64,000 nt of DNA from positions 62,001-126,000 of the forward strand of contig NZ_JAASAE010000006.1 in the NCBI RefSeq assembly GCF_012726205.1. The letters run 5' to 3'. The notes below the pieces were generated by a model. That model did not search any database. It saw only the letters and a program-made list of their open reading frames with translations, and was not told the DNA's origin. Shown here piece after piece: positions 57,504-64,000 of the stretch. The DNA is from Rhodococcus sp. HNM0569. Lineage in GTDB: Bacteria; Actinomycetota; Actinomycetes; Mycobacteriales; Mycobacteriaceae. Numbering within the stretch: position 1 is the first letter of the stretch; every line of letters begins with the position of its first letter. The position numbers and the translations under genes were made by a program.

Positions 57504-57991
57504 CACCCTCTCCTTCGATCCGGTTTTCTCTGGCATGAAAAGCCTGGTGTGCACGAGGTGGCCTGCCGGGACTCGTGGACGGAGCCCAGGACCGTGCGAA
57601 GCGAGTGCTCGAATCCTGCAGCAGTCCAGTCGGTATCGTCGACCTCGCCGGCAGCGCGTGACTCGACGTGGTCCAGACACGAGCGCACGCGCGTCTCGAT
57701 GCGCGTGAGCGCTTCGGCCGTCGACCGACGCGAACCACCGAATCTCCAGCGCGACAACAGGGTCCACGGAGACGACGCCCGGGTGCGCTCGTCGACGACG
57801 AACTGCACGGCAGCCGCCATGCCGTCGTGATAGCCGGAAGCGAATTCCGCTGCGCCACGGGCATTCCGATGCCCAGACGACTCGACGTCGACCGGTTCGA
57901 CCTGTTCTTCGAGGCGTGCGATCAGCCGCGCGAGAACCGCGGCCACCCGGCCCGACTCAGCGGGCTCCTTTGCCCGACACGGCACCTGCAT
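57503..57991 (-). CDS. Small helical protein A of a three-gene cluster
   Basis: A 162-residue predicted helical protein of unknown family. Residues about 50-70 read G-Y-H-D-G-M-A-A-A then V-V-D-E-R-T-R, matching the G-F/Y-x-x-G-M/L-x-A-A and D-E-x-x-R pattern of protein C, and an AAGFEHSL segment later matches the second motif. ATG 57991 is taken; a TTG at 58027, eight bases after TACGGT (58041-58036), would add 12 residues. First gene of the coupled trio. Confidence 0.6.
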   Translation of the reverse strand: MQVPCRAKEPAESGRVAAVLARLIARLEEQVEPVDVESSGHRNARGAAEFASGYHDGMAAAVQFVVDERTRASSPWTLLSRWRFGGSRRSTAEALTRIETRVRSCLDHVESRAAGEVDDTDWTAAGFEHSLRTVLGSVHESRQATSCTPGFSCQRKPDRRRG

Positions 57992-58091
57992 GCGGACCCA
58001 CGACCGACGACCTCCACACGGAAACAACGCCTTTCACCGTAGACGCCCTTTCGAGAAGCATGACGAACGAATGTAATGCCCGACCATACGC

Positions 58092-58125
58092 GAGAAAAAA
58101 AGAAAAGCCAGTCGATCGGCGATCG
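58092..58125 (-). terminator. T-tract terminator of the MocR gene
   Basis: A CGATC-GCC-GATCG hairpin (58125-58113 on this strand) is followed after six bases by TTTTCTTTTTTTCTC. A long T-run is rare in this GC-rich window. The rest of the 58028-58130 gap holds no gene. Confidence 0.6.
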
Positions 58126-58130
58126 TCGTG

Positions 58131-59597
58131 TCACACGACCAGTTCGGGCTCGCGCCCCGTGGCCCCGGCCAGCGCCGCATACGCGTGCGCGATGCGCTCG
58201 ACGCCGGTGCGAAGATCGGATTCGGGACGCGCGAACGGAATTCGCAGGAACCGCTCGAATGCGCCTTCGACGCCGAATCGCGGACCCGCGGCCAGGACGA
58301 CACCATGCGCGGGTGCGGTGGCGGCGAGCGCGGTCGACACCGGCGCGGGCATGCGCAACCACAGCGCGAGCCCACCCGGACCCACGGTGAACGTCCAGTC
58401 CGGCAGGTACGTGCGCACAGCGTCGACGAGTGCGGCCCGTCGGCTCCTGAGTGACGCACGCCGTGCGTCGAGCAGTGCGCCGTCGTCGGCGAGCAGGCGC
58501 GCCGCGGCGAGTTGGTCGATCACCGCGGTGCCCAGGTCGACTGCCGCTCGTGCACCGGCGAGACGGGACACGAGGGCGGGGTCGGCACGGATCCACCCCA
58601 CCCGCAGGCCACCCCAGAACGACTTGGCCGCCGACCCGACCGTGACGACGTCCGCACGGGCCGTGTCCCGTGCGAAGGCCGCGACCGGGCCGGGCGACGG
58701 GGCGTCGAGCCACAGATCGACCATCGTCTCGTCGACGACGAGCGTCATCCGCGTCTCGTGGGCGATGTCCGCGAGACGCTGCCGACCCGCCGCGTCGAGG
58801 CACATCCCGGTGGGATTGTGGAAGTCCGGCACGAGATAGGCCATGCGCGCGGCGGTTTGGCGTGCCGCGGTGCGGATCGCGTCGAGATCCCACGCGTCCG
58901 CCGTTCCGTACTCGTGTCGCACCGGGACCGGCACCGCGCGGGCACCGACGTGCCGGATCGCCTCGAGCGCATTCGGGTACGTCGGATGATCGACCAGGAC
59001 GCGTTCGCCGGGCGCCGCGAGCGCGCCGAGCAGCAGCCGCAACGCGTGCTGCGCGCCCGACGTGATCATGATCTGGCCGGGATCGGTGGGCAGGCCACGC
59101 GCGGTATAACGCTGGGCGACCTGTGCACGCAGGACGTCGACGCCGAGCGGTTCCATGCCGTGCGTCGGGAGGAAACGCTGCAACTGGTCGAGAGCGTCCG
59201 CGTACGCGGCATGCACGTCGTCGACCGGCGCCGCCATCGCCGCGTAGCTGAGGTCGACGGCGCCGCCGTCGGGCACCGGGAGGTACGCGTGCGCGCCTCC
59301 GCGGGAGGTGCTCGTGGCCGGCATCGCGACGACCGACCGCGCGCCCTGCCGGGTGACGAGGTAACCCTCGTCGCGCAGCACCGTGTACGCGGACGTGATC
59401 GTCGTGCGGCTGACCTCGAGGGCGGTCGCGAGTTCGCGTTCACTGGGGAGTGCGACGCCCAGCGGCACGCGCCCGTCGTGCACCAGGAGGCGGATGCCGT
59501 CGGCGAGCGCGCGGTAGGTGGGGCGCCTTCCGGTGTCTTCGCGCCACCGTCCGAGGTCCCGCACGAGCGAGCGGGTTCCGAGCGCACGCGTCAACAT
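58131..59597 (-). CDS. MocR/GntR-type regulator with aminotransferase domain
   Basis: A 488-residue transcription factor: an N-terminal winged helix of the GntR type (about residues 25-90; LPSERELATALEVSRTTITSAY), a linker, and a fold-type I aminotransferase domain binding PLP, with TSGAQHALRLLLG, VDHPTYPNALEA, PDFHNPTG and the Schiff-base Lys in GSAAKSFWGGLRVGW. MocR proteins sense amines or PLP-linked compounds and usually act on a divergent promoter; here that is a secreted lipase. ATG 59597 follows GATACT (59610-59605) by seven bases. CCAGT repeats fill the divergent gap. Confidence 0.92.
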   Translation of the reverse strand: MLTRALGTRSLVRDLGRWREDTGRRPTYRALADGIRLLVHDGRVPLGVALPSERELATALEVSRTTITSAYTVLRDEGYLVTRQGARSVVAMPATSTSRGGAHAYLPVPDGGAVDLSYAAMAAPVDDVHAAYADALDQLQRFLPTHGMEPLGVDVLRAQVAQRYTARGLPTDPGQIMITSGAQHALRLLLGALAAPGERVLVDHPTYPNALEAIRHVGARAVPVPVRHEYGTADAWDLDAIRTAARQTAARMAYLVPDFHNPTGMCLDAAGRQRLADIAHETRMTLVVDETMVDLWLDAPSPGPVAAFARDTARADVVTVGSAAKSFWGGLRVGWIRADPALVSRLAGARAAVDLGTAVIDQLAAARLLADDGALLDARRASLRSRRAALVDAVRTYLPDWTFTVGPGGLALWLRMPAPVSTALAATAPAHGVVLAAGPRFGVEGAFERFLRIPFARPESDLRTGVERIAHAYAALAGATGREPELVV

Positions 59598-59601
59598 GTC
59601 G

Positions 59602-59686
59602 ACCAGTATCGGTCCACTGGCCGGTGAACACCAAGCCAGTTTCCCGAATGAACGTCGAGTTCGAGACCAGTTTCCGGTACTGGACC
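59602..59686. promoter_or_regulatory. CCAGT repeats, candidate MocR binding sites
   Basis: CCAGT occurs directly repeated at 59603, 59636 and 59667 (33 and 31 bp apart, about three helical turns); the last two are identical CCAGTTTCC. Inverted ACTGG/CTGGA copies lie at 59616 and 59680. The first overlaps the -10 box of the MocR gene, which would allow autoregulation. Confidence 0.45.
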
Positions 59687-59737
59687 CCACGAGCGATGGC
59701 GGTCGAGCGCACCCTACCCACGAGTAAGGACGGGTGT

Positions 59738-59743
59738 TACAGT
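59738..59743 (+). promoter_or_regulatory. -10 box for the secreted lipase gene
   Basis: TACAGT gives a predicted leader of about 43 nt with an AGGAGG ribosome-binding site four bases before ATG 59793. Confidence 0.4.
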
Positions 59744-59792
59744 CCTCGCCGGGTGTGCGCTGGTGCACATCAGGGGATTCGCAGGAGGAACC

Positions 59793-61076
59793 ATGCGCGT
59801 GCGCCGCACCGTGCTCTCGACGATCGTGGGAGGTGCGCTCGCCGCGGGTGCACTCGTCGCACCGGCCACCGCTTCGGCGGCGCCCGACTTCTACGCTCCG
59901 CCCGCCGAGCTCGGCGGCGCACCGGGCGACGTCCTGCGCGCCGAGCCGTCCGATCTCGCGATCCGCGTGCCCACCGAGACGGGCATGTTCCCCGCGCAGG
60001 GCACGCGACTGATGTACCGCAGCACCGACACGCACGGCGCACCCAACGCCGTGACCGGTACCTACCTCGAACCGTCGCAGCCGTGGCACGGCACCGGCGC
60101 ACGCCCGCTCGTGGCCCTCGCACCCGGCACCCAGGGCCAGGGCGACCAGTGTGCCCCGTCGAAGCAACTGAACGGGCTGATCAACTACACGCCGCCGCTC
60201 GACCTGTTCACCGAGTACGAGCTGATCTCGATCAACGCGATGCTGCTGCAGGGCATCGGCGTCGTCGTGACGGACTACGAAGGCCTCGGCACGCCGGGCG
60301 ATCACACCTACGTCAACCGGGCGGCCGAGGCACATGCAGTGCTCGACGCGGCGCGCGCCGCGCTGTCGCTCGACGGCACGTCGCTCTCCGACGACAGCCC
60401 GATCGGCCTGTGGGGCTACTCGCAGGGCGGCGGCGCCACCGCGGCTGCCGCCGAACTGCAGCCCGCGTACGCTCCCGAACTGGATGTGAAGGGCACCTAC
60501 GCCGGCGCGCCACCCGCCGATCTCGAGGCCACGCTCGCACAGATCGACGGCAGCTTCCTCACCGGCGCGATCGGGTACACCGTCAACGGCCTCGCCCAGG
60601 CCTACCCCGAGCAGCGCAGCAAGATCGACGCCGTGTTCAACGACCGCGGCCGCGCGATGCTTGCGGGCGTCGCCGGCCAGTGCGTGCCGGAGACCGGCCT
60701 GCGTTACGGCTTCCAGCGCACCTCCGACTACACCAAGGACGGCCGCCCGCTCAGCGAGGTGCTCGACGGTCTGCCCGACGTCAAGGCACTGCTCGACGAG
60801 CAGCGGATCGGCCGCGCGACGCCCACGTCGCCGGTGCTGATCCAGCACGGCACGCAGGACGACATCGTGCCCTACGGCCAGGGCAGGCAGCTCGCGGCCG
60901 ACTGGTGTGCACAGGGCGCGACCGTACAGTTCTCGCCGAATCTCACGCCGCCGATCCTGCCGTCGGTGGGTATCGGCCACGTGGTGCCGATGCTCGGCGG
61001 CCTGCCCGAAGCGGTGTCCTTCCTGAACGACCGCTTCGCCGGCGTGCCCGCACCGAACAACTGCGGCACGTTCTGA
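59793..61076 (+). CDS. Secreted lipase, LIP family
   Basis: A 427-residue exported alpha/beta hydrolase of the secretory lipase family (Candida LIP-like, common in mycolata). A Sec signal peptide with a RVRRT n-region is cleaved after about residue 30 (ASA-AP). The nucleophile Ser is in GLWGYSQGGG, the acid in HGTQDDIVP, and the His in GIGHVVP. It should hydrolyse triacylglycerols or esters outside the cell. AGGAGG lies four bases before the ATG; the longer frame from 59763 lacks support. Divergent from the MocR regulator. Confidence 0.9.
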   Translation: MRVRRTVLSTIVGGALAAGALVAPATASAAPDFYAPPAELGGAPGDVLRAEPSDLAIRVPTETGMFPAQGTRLMYRSTDTHGAPNAVTGTYLEPSQPWHGTGARPLVALAPGTQGQGDQCAPSKQLNGLINYTPPLDLFTEYELISINAMLLQGIGVVVTDYEGLGTPGDHTYVNRAAEAHAVLDAARAALSLDGTSLSDDSPIGLWGYSQGGGATAAAAELQPAYAPELDVKGTYAGAPPADLEATLAQIDGSFLTGAIGYTVNGLAQAYPEQRSKIDAVFNDRGRAMLAGVAGQCVPETGLRYGFQRTSDYTKDGRPLSEVLDGLPDVKALLDEQRIGRATPTSPVLIQHGTQDDIVPYGQGRQLAADWCAQGATVQFSPNLTPPILPSVGIGHVVPMLGGLPEAVSFLNDRFAGVPAPNNCGTF

Positions 61077-61101
61077 CGAGCTGAGCCGGACGGCGCGGAG
61101 T

Positions 61102-61647
61102 TCAGCCCATCGACTTCGCGCCGTCGAGCGATTCGCGGATGATGTCGGCGTGACCGGCATGTTGCGCGGTTTCGGCTGCAATGTGCAGGATCGCACGCCG
61201 CACCGACCACGCCTCGTCCATGTCCCACGGCGCCTTCGGCAGTTCGTGCACGGTGTCGAGCGAAGCGACCTCGCGCACAATCGCATTCGTCTGGGTGGCG
61301 ACGCGTTCGTAGTCGGCGAGCACGTCGGCCAGGCTCTCGTCGGGCCCCATCCGGAAGGAGCGGTCCCGCTCGGCGTAGTCGTCCTCGGTCCAGTCCGCGA
61401 AGTCCTTGCCGTTCGTGCGGAGCGCGTCGGCCCCCACGACGAGGAACTCGCTCCAGCCTCGCTCGACCTCGGTGACATGCTTGACCAGGTCACCAAGGCA
61501 GAACGCGCTCGGCGTCGTGTGCAGGCGGGCCTGGTCGTCGGTCAGATCGCGCGTCGTGAAGCGCAGGAAGAAGCGGGCGTGCTCGAGCATCGCGATCAGG
61601 TCGTCGCGCTCGGTGGTGGTCCGGTTCTCGACGTCGGTGGTGGTCAT
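61102..61647 (-). CDS. DinB/DUF664 family protein
   Basis: A 181-residue four-helix-bundle protein of the DinB superfamily: ERDDLIAMLEHARFFLRFTTRDL at the N-terminus, LGDLVKHVTEVERGWSEFL with the first conserved His, and HIAAETAQHAGHADIIRE with the others, forming a metal site. Actinobacterial relatives include mycothiol-dependent transferases, but the substrate is unknown. ATG 61647 has GGGGA six bases upstream; a TAACGT box (61690-61685) gives a leader of about 30 nt. Confidence 0.87.
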   Translation of the reverse strand: MTTTDVENRTTTERDDLIAMLEHARFFLRFTTRDLTDDQARLHTTPSAFCLGDLVKHVTEVERGWSEFLVVGADALRTNGKDFADWTEDDYAERDRSFRMGPDESLADVLADYERVATQTNAIVREVASLDTVHELPKAPWDMDEAWSVRRAILHIAAETAQHAGHADIIRESLDGAKSMG

Positions 61648-61782
61648 GTCGGGTCCCCTCGGTGATGTGGTGGCTGTCACCGATCACGTTAGAAACAATT
61701 GCGGACACCTTCGGTCCTCGTCCTGAAAGAATCCTGCAAACGGGTCGGCGTACACCGACTGCCCGGGGACCATACTGAGGAC

Positions 61783-62331
61783 ATGACGACTGGTTTCGCG
61801 CTGTTCGACTCGGCGCTCGGCACGTGCGGAGTCGCGTGGCGCGGTGCGGGCATCGTCGCAGTGCAGCTTCCCGAGAGCTCACCCGAGACCACCCGCGAGC
61901 GCCTGACTGCGACGGTCCGCACGCTCGACGACGACGCGCACGAACACGAGCCGCCCGGCGAGGTCGCGTCGGTCGTCGAGGCGATGCGACGGCACGTCGC
62001 GGGCGCACTCGACGACCTGCGCTGGGTCCAACTCGACTTCGAGGGCGTGTCCGATTTCGACACGAGCGTCTACGAACTCACTCGCGCCATCACACCGGGG
62101 AATGTCCGCACGTACGGCGACGTCGCTGCGGAGCTGGGTAGCCCGGGAGCCGCCCAGGCGGTCGGACAGGCATTGGGGCGCAACCCGATCCCTCTCGTCG
62201 TGCCGTGCCACCGGGTGCTCGCGGCGGACGGCGGGATCGGGGGCTTCTCGGCCGGCGGTGGCACCGTCACCAAACGCGAGCTCCTCGCACTCGAACATGC
62301 ACCCGGCTTCGACGACCCGGTGCTCTTCTGA
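61783..62331 (+). CDS. ogt: Methylated-DNA-[protein]-cysteine S-methyltransferase
   Basis: Repairs O6-alkylguanine by transferring the alkyl group to its own Cys. The 182-residue protein has the active site VPCHRVLAADG, the DNA-binding helix region NVRTYGDVAAELGSPGAAQAVGQALGRNP and GGFSAGGG at the end. ATG 61783 follows CATACT (61771-61776) by six bases, a leaderless pattern, so the frame extension to 61699 is rejected. Confidence 0.93.
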   Translation: MTTGFALFDSALGTCGVAWRGAGIVAVQLPESSPETTRERLTATVRTLDDDAHEHEPPGEVASVVEAMRRHVAGALDDLRWVQLDFEGVSDFDTSVYELTRAITPGNVRTYGDVAAELGSPGAAQAVGQALGRNPIPLVVPCHRVLAADGGIGGFSAGGGTVTKRELLALEHAPGFDDPVLF

Positions 62332-62391
62332 TCGCGGGCCCACCATGGAGTACCTCTGTCGAAGCATGGTCGTTCGACAGTTGCTGCCGGG

Positions 62392-63225
62392 CTAGCGATC
62401 CTCCGGCGGCACGGGGTCGTCGAGAGCGCTCCACTCGCGCGACGGCTGCGCCGTCCACCGAGGCGGTCGGCGTTCGAGATATGCGCGGACACCCTCGCGG
62501 GCGTCGGGACTGCCCATCACGCGATGGTGGAGTTCGGTCTCGAGGTCGGCGACCCGCCCGGGCGAGTAACCGTGGCGCGCGGTGTCCCACAACAGCCGCT
62601 TGGACAGCGCAACCGACATCGGGGCGGTGTTCGCCGCGATGTCGGTTGCGACGTCGAGCGCCGCGGGCAGCACGTCGGCGGCAGGCAGCGATCGGCTCGC
62701 CAGCCCGAGCCGCACCGCCTCACGGCCGTCGAACGTACGACCGGTCAGCAGGATGTCGGCGGCCACCGCGGTGCCGGCTATGTGCGGAACCGTCCAGTGC
62801 GACATCGCATCCGGCAACACCCCGCGACGCACCTGCGGTATCGCGTACTTCGCGTCGTCGGCCACGATGCGGATGTCGGCTTGCAGCGCGATCGTGAGAC
62901 CGATGCCGATCGCGTGCCCGTTGAGTGCCGCGACGACCGGCGTGTGCAACTCGAAGGCAGGTGGGTCGACGGGCGACGCACTGAACGCGGCCGCGGTGGG
63001 TGAAGCGAAAGTGTCTTCCCCCGAGGACATGTCGGCGCCTGCACAGAATGCAGGCGCGGTGCCGGTGAGCACGATCGCACGCACCGTGTCGTCGCCGTCG
63101 AGCTCGCGGTAGCGCCTGCCGAGCTCGCGGCCCATCGCGCCGGAGAACGCATTGCGACGCTCGGGGCGGTGCAGCGTGAGGACCGCGACGCCGTCCGGCC
63201 GGATGTCGCACAGCACGCCGGTCAT
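62392..63225 (-). CDS. Enoyl-CoA hydratase/isomerase family protein
   Basis: A 277-residue crotonase-fold enzyme. VLTLHRPERRNAFSGAM at the N-terminus and FCAGADMSSGE (oxyanion hole) identify the family. In the catalytic region the Glu pair of classical hydratases is not clear (VRRGVLPDAMSHWTVP), so it may be an isomerase or another crotonase. The start overlaps the stop of the upstream LLM gene by four bases, so they are co-translated, probably in lipid or sterol degradation. Confidence 0.88.
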   Translation of the reverse strand: MTGVLCDIRPDGVAVLTLHRPERRNAFSGAMGRELGRRYRELDGDDTVRAIVLTGTAPAFCAGADMSSGEDTFASPTAAAFSASPVDPPAFELHTPVVAALNGHAIGIGLTIALQADIRIVADDAKYAIPQVRRGVLPDAMSHWTVPHIAGTAVAADILLTGRTFDGREAVRLGLASRSLPAADVLPAALDVATDIAANTAPMSVALSKRLLWDTARHGYSPGRVADLETELHHRVMGSPDAREGVRAYLERRPPRWTAQPSREWSALDDPVPPEDR

Positions 63226-64000
63226 GACCGCACCGCCGCCGCGAGGTCGGCGATGTGCCGGTCGGACACGGGATAGCCCGGAAAGTAGCAGCACACGCGG
63301 TCGGCGTGCTCGCCGAACCTGTCCAGGATCTGCGCTGCGCATTCCTCGGGGGTGCCGTGCACGGCGAGGGTGGCGAACATGTCGTCGGTGATCAACTCGG
63401 TCATGGCGGCGAACGCGCCCTGCTTGGACAGCACGTTCAGCTCGGGCTGCACGTCCGCCCAGCCGTGGACCTCGAGCACCGGCCGGTAGGCTGGCGTGGA
63501 ACCGTAGAACGCGAGCAGCCCCCGCACTCCGCGTGCGGCGGCCTCCTGCTCGTCCGGCGTGCGCCCGGTCGCGACGATCACCTGCGGGTAGACCGCGAGT
63601 TCGTCGCGGCTGCGCCGCGCGGCGGCGAGACCTTCGGCGACCGCGGGCAGCGTGCGTTCGCGGAAGTGCCGGGCACTGTTGAACGGCATGACGAGCAGCC
63701 CGTCGGCTACTTCCGCAGCGGCCCTGGTCATCAGGGGCCCCAGTGCGCCGAGGCAGATCTCCGGGCGCCCGTAGGGATTCGGGCCGGGCACGAAGGTCGG
63801 CGGCATGAGCGTGTGCCGCGTGAACTCGCCTTCGAACCGCAGTCGCGTCCCGTCCTGCCACGCATCGAGGATCGCCTTGACCGCGAGCACCGTCTCGCGC
63901 ATGCGCGCCGCCGGCCTCGACCACTCGGAACCGTAGCGCTTTTCGATGTGTGCGCGGGTCTGCGACCCGAGCCCGAGCCGGAAGCGGCCGCGACTGAGTG
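63222..64000 (-). CDS. LLM-class F420-dependent oxidoreductase, 5' end cut by window
   Basis: The C-terminal about 258 residues of a luciferase-like protein; the N-terminus lies beyond the window. The first visible residues, RGRFRLGLGSQTRAHIEKR, are the cofactor-binding loop of the TIGR03617-like group found in mycolata. The rest includes LGALGPLMTRAAAEVADGL. It is coupled to the enoyl-CoA hydratase gene by a four-base overlap. Confidence 0.88.
   Translation of the reverse strand, partial: LSRGRFRLGLGSQTRAHIEKRYGSEWSRPAARMRETVLAVKAILDAWQDGTRLRFEGEFTRHTLMPPTFVPGPNPYGRPEICLGALGPLMTRAAAEVADGLLVMPFNSARHFRERTLPAVAEGLAAARRSRDELAVYPQVIVATGRTPDEQEAAARGVRGLLAFYGSTPAYRPVLEVHGWADVQPELNVLSKQGAFAAMTELITDDMFATLAVHGTPEECAAQILDRFGEHADRVCCYFPGYPVSDRHIADLAAAVRS

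Noticed and set aside
57960-58070. 34-codon leftward ORF at the head of the small-protein cluster
   Set aside because: It overlaps the cluster's first gene in another frame, lacks a ribosome-binding site and has no sign of coding beyond being open.
59598-61496. Leftward open frame joined upstream of the MocR gene and antisense to the lipase and part of the DinB region
   Set aside because: Only the MocR part (up to 59597) has family similarity; the rest is antisense of the lipase, and a good promoter and start lie at 59597.

Overview
The window is high-GC DNA from a mycolic-acid actinobacterium (Mycobacteriales/Corynebacteriales), most likely Rhodococcus or a close Nocardiaceae relative; the genus is an inference. 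The strongest evidence is gene order. The run ybdK-like, sodC, LytR_C protein, DUF3263 protein, def, GNAT, xthA, thiD, M28 lipoprotein peptidase, thiG-thiS-thiO, thiE, mutT3-like, glnX-glnH-pknG, ackA-pta, fgd matches, as I recall it, the Mycobacterium tuberculosis block Rv0433 to Rv0407. The metZ-rhodanese pair and purT echo Rv0391-Rv0389. F420-dependent enzymes (fgd and two luciferase-like oxidoreductases) and fprA fit this group. No rRNA, tRNA, CRISPR array, prophage or IS element was seen.

Layout. 1-8.3 kb: a membrane protein, a NUDIX gene and a complete six-gene Mrp-type cation/proton antiporter operon (mnhA with a fused B domain, then C, D, E, F, G, all overlapping). 8.3-24.7 kb: the conserved housekeeping block, including a PAP2 membrane protein, a GCS2-like ligase, lipoprotein Cu superoxide dismutase, peptide deformylase, exonuclease III, a class III cyclase, a secreted aminopeptidase, an ABC exporter and the thiamine genes. 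thiO-thiS-thiG lie behind a TPP riboswitch; thiE is divergent and leaderless. 24.8-37 kb: the GlnX-GlnH-PknG amino-acid sensing and kinase operon, followed by a GT-C-like membrane glycosyltransferase and an acyltransferase, then convergent ackA-pta and fgd. Upstream of fgd lies an apparently unannotated 28-residue peptide gene with its own promoter, Shine-Dalgarno sequence and strong terminator.

37.4-42.6 kb: small membrane and stress-type proteins, a HAD phosphatase, metZ and a rhodanese. 42.8-54 kb: fprA, a DUF222/HNH protein, a cobalamin/cobinamide uptake and salvage operon (btuF-btuC-btuD plus a metallo-beta-lactamase-CobU fusion) and a four-gene oxidoreductase operon of unknown substrate. 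This block separates metZ/rhodanese from purT and looks accessory. 54-64 kb: purT, a VOC protein, an alpha-methylacyl-CoA racemase, a three-gene coupled cluster of small helical proteins with a 43-residue basic peptide, a MocR regulator with a divergent secreted lipase, a DinB protein, ogt, an enoyl-CoA hydratase and a truncated luciferase-like oxidoreductase at the window end.

A general feature is leaderless expression. About twenty genes have a hexamer of the form NANNNT, mostly TANNNT, 6-8 nt upstream of ATG or GTG with no usable Shine-Dalgarno sequence. These boxes were used to choose starts and are listed in the gene entries.
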